Assembly: GCF_009729205.1 (NCBI RefSeq)
Contig: NZ_VTHB01000004.1
Coordinates: forward strand, 434,001 to 498,000
Length of the DNA stretch: 64,000 nucleotides
Origin: Mycobacteroides sp. CBMA 271
Lineage (GTDB): Bacteria > Actinomycetota > Actinomycetes > Mycobacteriales > Mycobacteriaceae
Direction of reading: 5' to 3'
This document shows positions 8,449 through 17,405 of this stretch, piece after piece. The notes under the pieces were generated by a model. That model saw only the letters and a program-made list of their open reading frames with translations. It did not search any database and had not been told where the DNA came from. Each line of letters begins with the position of its first letter. The stretch's first letter is position 1. The position numbers were made by a program, and so were the translations under genes.

Positions 8449-9617
8449 CCGGCACCGTGCGGCCCGACGTATGGCTCGGTGACAAGTGGAGCCACGACGC
8501 GATCCTGGACATGCAGGCCCGGATGGCGCCCGAGGATATCTCGCGCATGGCCCGGGAGTGGAAAACAATTGTGGACGGCCTAGATTCGCTGTTCTCGACC
8601 TTTCTGGATGACGTGCGCGCCACGATCGGGGAGAGCTGGAGCGGCACCGGCGCGCAGTCGGCACTGAGCACCATGCGCACGTATGTGGAGAATTCGCGGG
8701 CGATGCTCGCACAGGCGCACTCGCTGTCGGACGGACTGAATGTGTTGTCGTCGGCCACGAGGGATCTGCAGTCGAAGATGACGGCCCAGTTCATGCCGGC
8801 CGGCGGCGCACCGGGTGAGAACCCGGGGTGGGGAGGCCCGAACATACCGGACTTCGACCTATGGCAGGCGGCGCTGAATCACGTGCGCACCGTGTACAGC
8901 GGCCCGGCGGTCGCGGCCGGCAATGCGGTGGCCGAACTGGCCGGCCCCCGCGAACGCCTTTGGTTTGGTTCAGGTGCGCAGACGCAGATGCCGGAGGCCG
9001 TCGATCCGCCCGTAGGACGCCGCGACGAGCAGGCCGAGCGTGCCGAGGAGTTCTTCTCTCGATGGGGACTGGACCACACACCGCAAGGCGCCGCGGCCAC
9101 ACCCTTGCAGACACCGCCGACCGCGGTGGGTAACATGAACGCGGACAAGGGCTTCGACGCATACTCGCCATCCGGTTCGCGCGCTGATGATCTCGATGAA
9201 GACGACGTATACGCGAACCAGGACTGGACGCACGACCCGCTATGGCGCGAGAATTCCACCCGCAGTGCGGGATTCGACACCGCCGTGCCCACGAGCGGCA
9301 CGGCGCCGCTGCCGCTACCTCCGGACCGGATGCCCGCCGCCGGTGCGACACCCACCGTCGCGGGCGCAGGCGGTGGGCCGACACCGCGTCCCGCAGGGGC
9401 GATGATGCCGATGATGGGCATGTATCCGCCGCACGCGGGACAACGTCGTGGCGACGAAAACGAGCATTACAGCCCGCAGTACCTGGTCAATCGCGACAAC
9501 ACCCGCGAACTACTGGGGGAGCTGCCCAGGGGGACGGACCCCGTCATCGGGCTCTGGGAGCGCGGGGACGACGACGGTATCGGACCACCTCCGCGACGCG
9601 GATTTCGTTCGCGCTGA
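8445..9617 (+). CDS. WXG-containing, Pro/Gly-rich candidate type VII secretion substrate
   Basis: A 390-residue protein. Residues 1-120 are predicted helical with a helix-turn-helix centred on Trp65-Ser-Gly67 (GESWSGTGAQSAL), typical of the WXG100/PPE superfamily. Residues about 120-300 are Pro/Gly/Ala-rich and disordered, and the C-terminal part (about 340-390, YSPQYLVNRDNTRELLG) resembles the conserved tail of Esp-like proteins. There is no signal peptide, as expected for an ESX substrate. It is coupled to the upstream small gene through ATGA. Which ESX system would export it cannot be told; ESX-3 genes lie at the end of this window. A multi-domain intracellular protein is the main alternative. 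Confidence 0.65.
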   Translation: MTGTVRPDVWLGDKWSHDAILDMQARMAPEDISRMAREWKTIVDGLDSLFSTFLDDVRATIGESWSGTGAQSALSTMRTYVENSRAMLAQAHSLSDGLNVLSSATRDLQSKMTAQFMPAGGAPGENPGWGGPNIPDFDLWQAALNHVRTVYSGPAVAAGNAVAELAGPRERLWFGSGAQTQMPEAVDPPVGRRDEQAERAEEFFSRWGLDHTPQGAAATPLQTPPTAVGNMNADKGFDAYSPSGSRADDLDEDDVYANQDWTHDPLWRENSTRSAGFDTAVPTSGTAPLPLPPDRMPAAGATPTVAGAGGGPTPRPAGAMMPMMGMYPPHAGQRRGDENEHYSPQYLVNRDNTRELLGELPRGTDPVIGLWERGDDDGIGPPPRRGFRSR

Positions 9618-9646
9618 GCCGGACCCTTGAGGGCCCGGGTTTAGAT

Positions 9647-9660
9647 CGGTATCAATACCG
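9647..9660. repeat. Short palindrome upstream of an ABC importer operon
   Basis: CGGTAT-CA-ATACCG, a 14-bp element with perfect 6-bp arms, lies between the WXG gene and the importer operon start at 9743. It could be a regulator binding site for that operon. It is not followed by a T tract, so a terminator is less likely. Confidence 0.35.
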
Positions 9661-9742
9661 GGTGCCTTCCACACTGCCCGCAGATCGCTGCCGTTGGCTG
9701 ACGCCGCCCCGCTGCGCCTAGCCACAGAAAGTCGATTGCACA

Positions 9743-10606
9743 GTGTCTGTTTTCGTTGACATCGTTCCCGACGAGTCGCCCGCCGAAACCGCCGAATCCG
9801 TTGCGCACCAGTCGGGATGGCGCCGTCGGCTGATCGGCGCCATCCTGCCGCTCCTGTCTGTCGTCGCCTTCGTGGGCGTATGGCAGTTGGCGGCGGCAAG
9901 CGGGATCTGGAACCAAACCTTCGTGCCCTATCCGAGTAGTGTCTGGAAGGCGTTCGTCGAGGTGTCCACCAACCACGACGGCGTGCACGGATACGGCGGC
10001 TACCTGCTGTGGGAGCACCTCTACATGACTCTGCGCCGGCTGCTGGCCGGTGTCGTGATCGGAGTGACGGCAGGGGTGCTGTTGGGTCTCGTCATGGGGT
10101 CGATCAGGTGGGTGCGCAGTGTGCTCGAACCCTGGCTGACCTTCTTGCGTGCATTGCCACCCCTGGCGTACTTCTTTCTGTTGGTCATCTGGCTCGGCAT
10201 CGATGAAGCTCCCAAGATCACGCTGCTTGCGCTGGCCGCACTCCCGCCCGCCGCCGTCGCCACCACGGCTGCCGTGGTTGCCGCTCCCGTGGGCCTGGTG
10301 GAGGCCGCCCGGGCGTTGGGGGCCACCGGGTGGCAGGTGGTTCGCGATGTCGTCGTTCCCTCATCGCTCCCCGAAACCTTTACCGGGGTGCGGCTCGCAG
10401 TCGGTATGGCCTACTCGTCGGTGGTTGCCGCCGAGTTGTTCAACGGCATACCCGGCATCGGTGGTCTCGTGAAAGACGCCAGTAACTACAACAACACGCC
10501 GGTGGTGCTCGTCGGGATCTTCTCGATCGGGATCTCGGGATTGGTGATCGACGCCGCGCTGCGCGCGGTGGAACGCCGAGTGGTGCCGTGGCGAGGAAAG
10601 GTATGA
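9743..10606 (+). CDS. Taurine/sulfonate/nitrate-type ABC transporter permease
   Basis: A 287-residue BPD-type membrane component of the SsuC/TauC/NrtB family with six predicted helices. After a cytoplasmic N-terminus of about 30 residues comes the first helix. The coupling motif EAARALGATGWQVVRDVVVPSSLP (the EAA loop, residues about 193-216) binds the ATPase. The GTG start at 9743 is chosen because it leaves an intact N-terminal hydrophilic segment; no good ribosome site is seen. It forms an operon with the binding lipoprotein (ATGA overlap) and the ATPase. The ligand is probably an organosulfonate such as taurine, but nitrate or riboflavin precursor uptake cannot be excluded. Confidence 0.88.
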   Translation: MSVFVDIVPDESPAETAESVAHQSGWRRRLIGAILPLLSVVAFVGVWQLAAASGIWNQTFVPYPSSVWKAFVEVSTNHDGVHGYGGYLLWEHLYMTLRRLLAGVVIGVTAGVLLGLVMGSIRWVRSVLEPWLTFLRALPPLAYFFLLVIWLGIDEAPKITLLALAALPPAAVATTAAVVAAPVGLVEAARALGATGWQVVRDVVVPSSLPETFTGVRLAVGMAYSSVVAAELFNGIPGIGGLVKDASNYNNTPVVLVGIFSIGISGLVIDAALRAVERRVVPWRGKV

Positions 10607-11631
10607 GACCGGGCCGCATCGCGGCCACGCTCGCCGTGGCGATGGCGGTCCTGTCGGGGTGCGCCATCGACCACTCGGGCCTGCGGGACGGTAAGCCCAC
10701 CATCCGCATCGGATACCAGAACTTCCCGAGCGGCGACCTCGTGATCAAGCAAAACCGTTGGCTGGAAACGGCATTGCCCGAATACAACATCAAGTGGACA
10801 CGGTTCGACTCTGGCGCAGACGTCAACACCGCATTCATCGCCAGGGAACTGGACTTCGGGGCGTTGGGCTCCAGTCCCTTCGCGCGCGGGTTGTCGGCGC
10901 CGTTGAACATCCCGTATCGGGTGGCCTTCATCCTCGACGTGGCCGGAGACAATGAGGCGCTGGTGGCCAGCAATCGCGGCGGAGTCACGACCGTCGCCGG
11001 TCTTAAAGGTAAGCGCGTAGGTACCCCGTTCGCCTCGACGGCCCATTACAGCCTGCTGGCCGCCCTAACGCAGAATGGACTGGGGGCCAGCGATGTTCAG
11101 CTGGTCGATCTGCAACCCCAAGCCGCGCTGGCCGCCTTCGAACGCGGCGATATCGACGCCGTCTACACCTGGCTGCCCACGGTCGATCAGGCGCGTAAGA
11201 ACGGCAGGGACCTGGTTACCAGCCGCCAGCTGGCCGGGGAGGGCAGGCCGACGCTTGACCTTGCGGCGGTATCCAATGCGTTCGCCGACGCACACCCCGA
11301 GATTGTCGATGCGTGGCGCCAACAACAGGCCCGGGCATTACGGCTCATCCATGACGATCCAAGCACGGCAGCCAAGGCGATCGCCGCCGAGAGCGGGCTC
11401 ACTCCGCGGGAAGTGGCCGGTCAGCTCACACAGGGGATCTACCTCACGCCCGAGGAGATTGCCTCACCGAAATGGCTGGGCACCGAAGGGAAGCCGGGCA
11501 ATGTAGTACGTGATCTGCAGCGTTCCTCGCAATTCCTGGCCGATCAGAAACAGATCCCCGCGGCAGCACCGCCGTCGACGTTCGAGAACGCTATCTATAC
11601 GAAGGGCCTGCCCGGTGTCATTGGTCGATGA
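10603..11631 (+). CDS. Taurine/sulfonate-type substrate-binding lipoprotein
   Basis: A 342-residue periplasmic-type binding protein (NMT1/TauA-like). Residues 1-20 are a lipoprotein signal peptide ending in LSGC, with Cys20 the predicted lipidation site. The mature part begins IRIGYQNFPSGDLVIKQNRWLE, the usual first strand and ligand loop of the family. ATG at 10603 is preferred over GTG at 10588 because it places the lipobox at a normal distance and overlaps the permease stop. It would capture the ligand outside the membrane and deliver it to the permease. No desulfonating monooxygenase is encoded in this operon, in contrast to the one at 55325-59029. Confidence 0.88.
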   Translation: MRPGRIAATLAVAMAVLSGCAIDHSGLRDGKPTIRIGYQNFPSGDLVIKQNRWLETALPEYNIKWTRFDSGADVNTAFIARELDFGALGSSPFARGLSAPLNIPYRVAFILDVAGDNEALVASNRGGVTTVAGLKGKRVGTPFASTAHYSLLAALTQNGLGASDVQLVDLQPQAALAAFERGDIDAVYTWLPTVDQARKNGRDLVTSRQLAGEGRPTLDLAAVSNAFADAHPEIVDAWRQQQARALRLIHDDPSTAAKAIAAESGLTPREVAGQLTQGIYLTPEEIASPKWLGTEGKPGNVVRDLQRSSQFLADQKQIPAAAPPSTFENAIYTKGLPGVIGR

Positions 11632-12424
11632 TGCGGAAACCGCTGTCGAGGAACGCAATACCGGATCGATACGGATCAGCGGGGTTACCCACCGCTACGG
11701 CAGCGGCGCTGCCAGGACGGCGGCGCTGGGGCCCGTCGACCTGACCGTCGATCCAGGGACCTTCCTCGTGTTGGTCGGGGCATCGGGCTGTGGCAAGAGC
11801 ACACTGCTGCGACTTCTCGCCGGGTTTGAATCGCCGAGCGAGGGGGCCGTGCAGGTGGCCGGCGGCGCGCCCACGCCGGGCATCAGCTCCGGAGTCGTGT
11901 TTCAGCAGCCGCGCCTGTTCCCCTGGCGCACCGTTGGGGGAAATGTCGAGCTCGCATTGAAATACGCGAAAGTACCCCGAGAGCGGTGGACGCAACGCCG
12001 CGATCAGCTGTTGAGCCGCGTCGGCTTGGAAGGTACTGCGGACCGGCGTACGTGGGAGATCAGTGGTGGCCAACAGCAGCGTGTCGCCATCGCCCGCGCC
12101 TTGGCAGCGGAGACCCCGCTGTTTCTCCTCGACGAGCCCTTCGCGGCGCTCGACGCCCTCACCCGGGAACGACTCCAGGAGGATGTTCGGCAGGTGAGCG
12201 CCGAGTCGGGGCGCACCACGGTATTCGTCACTCACAGCGCGGACGAGGCGGCGTTCCTCGGGTCACGCATCGTGGTGCTGACCCGACAGCCCGGCCGGGT
12301 GGCACTGGACATCCCGGTGGACTTGCCCAGGACCGGCATCGATCCCGACGATCTACGCTGTTCACCCGAGTACGCAGAACTGCGTATCGAGGTGGGTAAG
12401 GCCGTGAAAGCCGCAGCGGCTTAG
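11615..12424 (+). CDS. ABC transporter ATPase (SsuB/TauB type)
   Basis: A 269-residue nucleotide-binding subunit. Walker A is GASGCGKST, the Q loop is VVFQQPRLFPWRTV, the signature is ISGGQQQRVAIARAL, Walker B is LFLLDEPFAALD and the switch histidine is in VFVTHSADEA. The LFPWRTV segment after the Q loop is typical of SsuB/TauB ATPases. The GTG start at 11615 overlaps the end of the binding protein gene by 17 bp; a TTG two codons later is possible. The stop overlaps the end of the convergent ankyrin gene by 3-4 bp. Confidence 0.88.
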   Translation: MSLVDDAETAVEERNTGSIRISGVTHRYGSGAARTAALGPVDLTVDPGTFLVLVGASGCGKSTLLRLLAGFESPSEGAVQVAGGAPTPGISSGVVFQQPRLFPWRTVGGNVELALKYAKVPRERWTQRRDQLLSRVGLEGTADRRTWEISGGQQQRVAIARALAAETPLFLLDEPFAALDALTRERLQEDVRQVSAESGRTTVFVTHSADEAAFLGSRIVVLTRQPGRVALDIPVDLPRTGIDPDDLRCSPEYAELRIEVGKAVKAAAA

Positions 12425-13647
12425 GTTGTTTGCGCGGGTTCCTGCAACAGCTCGGCGGCCTCGGTCTGGTAGGCGTGCTCGGCCCATTGCCGCGGGGTCG
12501 ACCCGAATCGCGTGTCGGTGATCGTACGGTCTGCACCCGCGTCCAGGAGCCTGGTGATCAGCGTGAGATCGCCCGCCCACGCGGCCTGGTGCAACGGTGT
12601 CGCGCCTTCCTCATCGCGGGCGTTGACATCGGTGGGGAAGCGCTGCTCGACGAGAGTGACTCCCGCGGTGTCGATTCCGTGCGCGGTGAGCAGTTTCAGG
12701 CGGTCGGTGAACCCATGCTGGGCGGCCCAGTCGACCTGCCGCCGCCACATCTGGTCCCGAGTCTCCATGGCCTCACCCAGGCGCCGTTCCCATGGGCTCG
12801 GGCCCGCATCGGCCAATCCATGAGCGAACAGCAGCTCCAGGTGCGCATCGTCGGGGCGAAACATCCTGTTGTACAGAGTCTGCTGATCCACCGGATGCGC
12901 ACCCCGCTCCAGCAGCAGTTCGGCTAGTGGACCGGCGAATGGGTGGCGGGGTTGGCGTCCCGGACCCTGCTCGCCCTCACCGAACACCCCGGTCAGCGCG
13001 GTGAACGGGGTGGACATTCCGCGCCACAGGTACCCCGCGTTCGGATCGGCGCCGGCATCCAGGAGAAGCCGTGCGGCAGAGACGGTGTCGTCGAGACTGC
13101 GTCCGAGCGGTGCGCGTCCGTAGCACAGATACATCAGCGGAAACCACTGGTACGGACCACCGCCGGTGGCCGCCAGGTTTGGTTGATCCGCCAGCTGCCG
13201 CGCGAGCGCGGCCGGATCGGCGGCCGCCGCGGCTGCCCATACGTGCCGGTAGACCAGATCTGGATCGGCGGCGAGAAGGTCCGCTGCCGCCTGCCAGCGC
13301 GGTGGCTCGTCGAACTCGTCATATCGCAGCGACGCGAGGGCGCAGAACCGGTCGGCGGATGCGAGAGCGGTCTCGTTCACCGCGCTCGGGTCGGTGCTGA
13401 GGCCGGCGGCGAGCTCCAGATAGCGCACGAGTGCGGGCCACCCGGTGAACCCGTACCGGCGGGCCAATGTCAACTGGGCATCGTGCGAGGCGAATTGCTC
13501 ACCCGCCAAAGCGATATCGGGGCGCGGATGATGCTGCTGCACCACGGCGACCGCTTCCGGATCGGCGGCTCGCGCTCCGCGCTGGATCCTGCGCGCGTCA
13601 TCGCGGAGCCGGTCGAGCGACGGATTATCGGGAAGGGTGCTGGCCAT
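12421..13647 (-). CDS. Ankyrin repeat protein
   Basis: A 408-residue protein with ankyrin-type repeats, including SAARLLLDAGADPN near the middle and, near the C-terminus, EGATPLHQAAWAGDLTLITRLL followed by DAGADRTITD. The N-terminal 100 residues (LTLARRYGFTGWPALVRYLE) resemble the helical lead-in of bacterial ankyrin proteins. It probably acts in the cytoplasm through protein binding; no catalytic domain is visible. The start at 13647 (MASTLPDN) is supported by a GAGAGGAGG ribosome site; a longer in-frame start at 13707 is less likely. It converges on the ABC ATPase, overlapping its stop codon. Partner unknown. Confidence 0.8.
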   Translation of the reverse strand: MASTLPDNPSLDRLRDDARRIQRGARAADPEAVAVVQQHHPRPDIALAGEQFASHDAQLTLARRYGFTGWPALVRYLELAAGLSTDPSAVNETALASADRFCALASLRYDEFDEPPRWQAAADLLAADPDLVYRHVWAAAAAADPAALARQLADQPNLAATGGGPYQWFPLMYLCYGRAPLGRSLDDTVSAARLLLDAGADPNAGYLWRGMSTPFTALTGVFGEGEQGPGRQPRHPFAGPLAELLLERGAHPVDQQTLYNRMFRPDDAHLELLFAHGLADAGPSPWERRLGEAMETRDQMWRRQVDWAAQHGFTDRLKLLTAHGIDTAGVTLVEQRFPTDVNARDEEGATPLHQAAWAGDLTLITRLLDAGADRTITDTRFGSTPRQWAEHAYQTEAAELLQEPAQTT

Positions 13648-13782
13648 GACGGCCTCCTCTCGTGAGCCCGACGTCCGCGAGACCGGGCCGAGAAGAGGTC
13701 GGTGCACCTTTTGAAGGCGCAGACAGGGAGGCTGAGCCTCTTCGGGCGGACACCGGGCGTTCCTGCACGCCCGGCACCCACA

Positions 13783-15258
13783 TTACAGAGTGGGTCGCCG
13801 ATCCGCCCACGGTTGGGTCGCTTCGAGCTGAGCGGCCAACCGAATGAGCAGCGACTCGCCGCCTAGCGGCGCAACGAACTGCACGCCCAGCGGCAGCCCC
13901 TGCGGCGTCTGATACAACGGCAGTGAAATCGCAGGGCGCCCAGTTAGATTCGCCAACTGGGTGTATGGAACCCAGCCGAGGTTGTCGTTGATCATGCTGT
14001 CGACGACGTTCGCGTACTTGAGTAGCCGGGCGGTCTTCGTGCGCAGCAGCACGTCAGAGACCGCAGCCAGCGGCGCCGGAAGGTTGAACTCGCCGATCTT
14101 CGGCGGGATCTTCGCGAGCGTCGGCGTGAGCAGCAGGTCGTAGTCGCCGAAGAAGGTCGCCAGCTCCCGCACATAGTTGTGCCGACGCTCCACGGCCGCA
14201 ACGTAATCGGGTCCGCTGGTGCTGCGGCCGAGCGCGGCGATCAGCAGGGTGTCACGTTCGAAGCCCTCGTCGCCGGCCCCGGTCAGCGCCTTGGTGTCGT
14301 CCACCTCGTACGCGGCAAACACAAACCAGGTCAGCAGGAAGTCGCGAGCGAGCTGCCCGTCGTCGTAGGGAGCGCTCACCTCCACGACCTCATGGCCCAG
14401 GTGTGTCAGGACGCGTACCGCATTGTCGACGGCGGCCCGCGCAGCGGGATCGGGGTTGGGGGTGATGACGGTGGGGACGCGCACGCCGATCCGCAGCTTG
14501 CCGGGGTCCCGGCCTACCTGTGATGCGTACGAATCCTCCGACACCGCAGGAAGATACGGTGAAGTCGGCTCCGGGCCCACGATGACGTCGAGCATGGCGG
14601 CGGCATCACGGACGGTGCGTGACACCGTGCCGGCCACGGCCGCACCGTGCATCGGCTCGCCGAATGCCGGTCCCTGAGGTGTCAGGCCGCGCCCGGGTTT
14701 AATACCCACCAGTCCGCAGCATGCCGCAGGGATGCGGATCGACCCACCACCGTCGCTGGCGCCGGCCACCGGCACGATCCCGGCGGCCACCGCGGCAGCC
14801 GAGCCCCCCGAGGATCCACCGGGTGTGCGGTTCAGGTCCCACGGATTACGGGTTGGTCCAAACAGTTCCGGCTCGGTGATGCCCTTCGCCCCGAATTCAG
14901 GAGTATTGGTCTTCCCGAAGATGACCAGACCGGCGTCGAGCCAGCGCTGCACGATGGTCGCGTGCTCTTGCGCCGGGAGCGTGGACAATGCCCGGCAGCC
15001 GCCCGCGGTCGGGTGACCCTTGTAGTCCTGGTGGAGGTCCTTGATGAGGAACGGCACTCCCGCGAAGGCTCCGGTCAGCTCGCCGGTGACTTGTTGGTCG
15101 GCCTCCGGGATGTCCCGGATGATGGCGTTGACCTTGCCGTTGACTGCCTCGGCGCGTGCACGTGCGGCGGCGAGCAGCTCGGCCGGGGTGACCTGCTTGG
15201 TGGCGACCAGCTCGGCAAGGCCGGTGGCGTCATACTGGGAGTACTCGGTGAAGTCCAC
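13783..15258 (-). CDS. Amidase signature family enzyme
   Basis: A 491-residue amidase of the Ser-cisSer-Lys class, which hydrolyses carboxamides to acids and ammonia. The catalytic lysine is in [13 protein letters not shown]. The signature runs through [16 protein letters not shown] (cis-Ser) and [20 protein letters not shown] (nucleophile Ser region), as in GatA and the mycobacterial AmiB2/AmiC enzymes. It is monocistronic and divergent from the PdxH-like gene at 15374. It is not likely to be GatA, since no gatB or gatC is adjacent and several paralogues are usual in mycobacteria. Substrate unknown. Confidence 0.88.
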   Translation of the reverse strand: MDFTEYSQYDATGLAELVATKQVTPAELLAAARARAEAVNGKVNAIIRDIPEADQQVTGELTGAFAGVPFLIKDLHQDYKGHPTAGGCRALSTLPAQEHATIVQRWLDAGLVIFGKTNTPEFGAKGITEPELFGPTRNPWDLNRTPGGSSGGSAAAVAAGIVPVAGASDGGGSIRIPAACCGLVGIKPGRGLTPQGPAFGEPMHGAAVAGTVSRTVRDAAAMLDVIVGPEPTSPYLPAVSEDSYASQVGRDPGKLRIGVRVPTVITPNPDPAARAAVDNAVRVLTHLGHEVVEVSAPYDDGQLARDFLLTWFVFAAYEVDDTKALTGAGDEGFERDTLLIAALGRSTSGPDYVAAVERRHNYVRELATFFGDYDLLLTPTLAKIPPKIGEFNLPAPLAAVSDVLLRTKTARLLKYANVVDSMINDNLGWVPYTQLANLTGRPAISLPLYQTPQGLPLGVQFVAPLGGESLLIRLAAQLEATQPWADRRPTL

Positions 15259-15373
15259 CCGACCAGCCTAGGCGCTGCGCGGTCGCGTGACATGGGCACG
15301 CGCGTACTCCACAATTCGGTGCCCGTCCCGAATTTCGGTTGCCGTCCGTGTGCCGGTAGGTAGTCTCGGGGAG

Positions 15374-16018
15374 GTGCGTGAGTTTCTTCGTTCGCTGCCA
15401 GTATTTTCCGGTGCCATAAGCGAATTCGATGTCAACGATGTTCCGCCAGAGCCTGAGGCGCTGTTCGAGCGATGGCTCCGCGAAGCGGTCGACGCGGGGG
15501 TACCGGAGCCGCACGCCATGACACTGTCCACGGTGGATGCCGAGTGCATCCCGGATGCACGCACGCTGATCCTCAAGGATATCGACGCCGACGGGTGGTG
15601 GTTCTCCTCGAATGCGCGGAGCGTAAAGGGCGCGCAGTTGTCGGTTCACCCCCGCGCGGCATTGAGTTTCTACTGGCCGGAGGTCGCGCGACAGGTCAGG
15701 GTCAGAGGCGCCGTTCGGCCGGGCTCACTCGATCGGAGTGCGGCGGACTTCCGGGCTCGCGGGCCTGGCGCCAAGGCTGTTTCGCTGGCCAGCCATGAGA
15801 GTCAGCCCTTGCCGGACCGGGCAACGTGCGAGGTGGCCGTCGCAGAAGCCGACAAGCGACTGGCCGACAACCCCGAGCTGGTGTCACCGGACTGGCAGGT
15901 TTATGCGGTTGACGCAACATCTGTCGAGTTCTGGCAGGCGGACAAGGACCGTCAGCATGCTCGCGTTCAGTATCGCCGCCACAACAGCGGCTGGCAGCAC
16001 ACCCTGCTTTGGCCGTAG
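15374..16018 (+). CDS. Pyridoxamine 5'-phosphate oxidase (PdxH)-like flavoprotein
   Basis: A 214-residue split-barrel FMN enzyme of full PdxH length. The FMN/PLP-binding region ARTLILKDIDADGWWFSSNA followed by RSVKGAQLSVHPRAALSFYW and RQVRVRGAVR matches the pattern of pyridoxamine phosphate oxidases and PhzG-like enzymes, and the C-terminal HTLLWP replaces the usual RLxP end. It would oxidise pyridoxine/pyridoxamine phosphate to PLP, or a related dihydro-aromatic substrate if PhzG-like. The GTG start at 15374 is preceded by a GGGGAGG-like ribosome site; the in-frame extension to 15287 lies in the divergent promoter region and is rejected. It converges with the glycosyltransferase gene with a 4-bp gap. 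Confidence 0.78.
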   Translation: MREFLRSLPVFSGAISEFDVNDVPPEPEALFERWLREAVDAGVPEPHAMTLSTVDAECIPDARTLILKDIDADGWWFSSNARSVKGAQLSVHPRAALSFYWPEVARQVRVRGAVRPGSLDRSAADFRARGPGAKAVSLASHESQPLPDRATCEVAVAEADKRLADNPELVSPDWQVYAVDATSVEFWQADKDRQHARVQYRRHNSGWQHTLLWP

Positions 16019-16022
16019 GGCC

Positions 16023-17267
16023 TCAGGCGCGTGTCTTCGCCAGCACATCGTTGTAGATCGCGACGATCTTCTCGGTCTGCAGTGATTGCCGCGGCTCATC
16101 CTGGTGCGCGGCGACAATCTCGGTCATTTGTCGCAGCTTGGCGCGGTCATCGGCCAGCGAGCGGATGGCCTTCGCGATCGCCTCTACGGACTCGTTGTCG
16201 GTGACTAGGCCACCACCGTCGGGCACCGACTCGCCCAGGATCTCGTCGCAGAAAACGACCGGGGTCGACATCGAAATCGCCTCCAGCAGAACCAGTCCCT
16301 GGGTGTCGAAGCCGTAGGAGGTGAACAGCAGAGCGCTGCTGGCTCCCATCGCCGCCAGGCAGCTGTCCTGGCTGACCCGCCCGCGCAGCCGGATGCGGTT
16401 GGACGCGCCGTGTGAATCGACGTACTTCTTGATGGCATGTTCCAGGTGGCCGTCGCCGTAGATGTCCATGAAGCAGTTCTTGACCTGGGTCGCCGCCTTC
16501 ACCGCCTCCAGCACTCGCTTCTCCGGGGATAGGCGCCCGCACCAGATCAGTCGCAGCGGCTCGTCATCGGTGGGCTTGTCGTCCGCGGCTTCGCGCGCGA
16601 TGTCCACCAGCTCGTCGTCGACGCCGTTGGACACGACCGAGATGGGGCGCTGCAGACCGCGGTCGGTAAGGGCGTTGGCGAAATGCGTCGTCGGGGTGAT
16701 TTCGTGGTCGACGGCCTGTGCCTGGGCCATCATCAGCTGCCATGCCCGTCGCGACGCGGCCGACTCCTGCACCGTGGTCAGGTGGAAGTCCTTGGGCAGG
16801 TGGCGCTCCTGCATCTGACTGAAGATCCAGGCCAGCAGCAGCGGGTTGGGGCTCGCCTTTTCGAAATACACGTCATACCGGGTGTGCTTGGTCTGCACTA
16901 CGGGGATGCCATTGCGGCGTGCGGCCTCGACACCGGCGATGCAGACGCCCAGGTCGCCCTGGCTGTGGATGATGTCGATCGGTCCGCGGGCGCGAAGCTC
17001 CTGATCGATCAGCGCCGCGTTGGCCGCTCCCGGCCACACGAAGGTGAAGTCGTCATGCTTGCCGAGCTTGCGCATCGCCTCGGCCACGAACGGCACCGGC
17101 TTGACCTCGACGACATTCGGGTCGGGGTCGACGGTGTGGGCCAGCGGCGCGGTAAACACCGTCACCTTGTGCCCAAGGCGCTCCAGGCCGTGACGCTGGC
17201 GTGCCACCGAGATCTGCGCCCCGCCCAGGCTCTCGGGGTGAAGATCGGTGAACAGCGCTACATGCAT
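16023..17267 (-). CDS. GT4-family glycosyltransferase
   Basis: A 414-residue GT-B retaining glycosyltransferase. The N-terminal domain starts MHVALFTDLHPESLGGAQISVARQRHGLERLGHKV, the glycine-rich acceptor loop of GT4 enzymes. The C-terminal nucleotide-sugar domain has LIWCGRLSPEKRVLEAVKAA and FDTQGLVLLEA, where the first acidic residue of the usual E-x7-E pair is Asp. It most likely transfers a hexose from a nucleotide donor to a lipid or polyprenyl acceptor at the inner face of the membrane. It is a single gene; donor and acceptor are not deducible. Confidence 0.85.
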   Translation of the reverse strand: MHVALFTDLHPESLGGAQISVARQRHGLERLGHKVTVFTAPLAHTVDPDPNVVEVKPVPFVAEAMRKLGKHDDFTFVWPGAANAALIDQELRARGPIDIIHSQGDLGVCIAGVEAARRNGIPVVQTKHTRYDVYFEKASPNPLLLAWIFSQMQERHLPKDFHLTTVQESAASRRAWQLMMAQAQAVDHEITPTTHFANALTDRGLQRPISVVSNGVDDELVDIAREAADDKPTDDEPLRLIWCGRLSPEKRVLEAVKAATQVKNCFMDIYGDGHLEHAIKKYVDSHGASNRIRLRGRVSQDSCLAAMGASSALLFTSYGFDTQGLVLLEAISMSTPVVFCDEILGESVPDGGGLVTDNESVEAIAKAIRSLADDRAKLRQMTEIVAAHQDEPRQSLQTEKIVAIYNDVLAKTRA

Positions 17268-17405
17268 TGCGAAACCCTTCCAAGGAGCCGAGCCGTGATC
17301 CCCGGCCGGGTCGAACGGTATCGGATTGTCGGCTCTATCACACGGACAGTCGGTCGGACGGGCACGAATGCCACATCCGGCACCCGGATATGGTCCACTT
17401 CAGCA

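Noticed and set aside
16683..17405. N-terminal extension of the membrane-SRPBCC gene
   Set aside because: It is antisense to the glycosyltransferase and low in family-like sequence; the ATG at 17406 gives a sensible membrane protein start.
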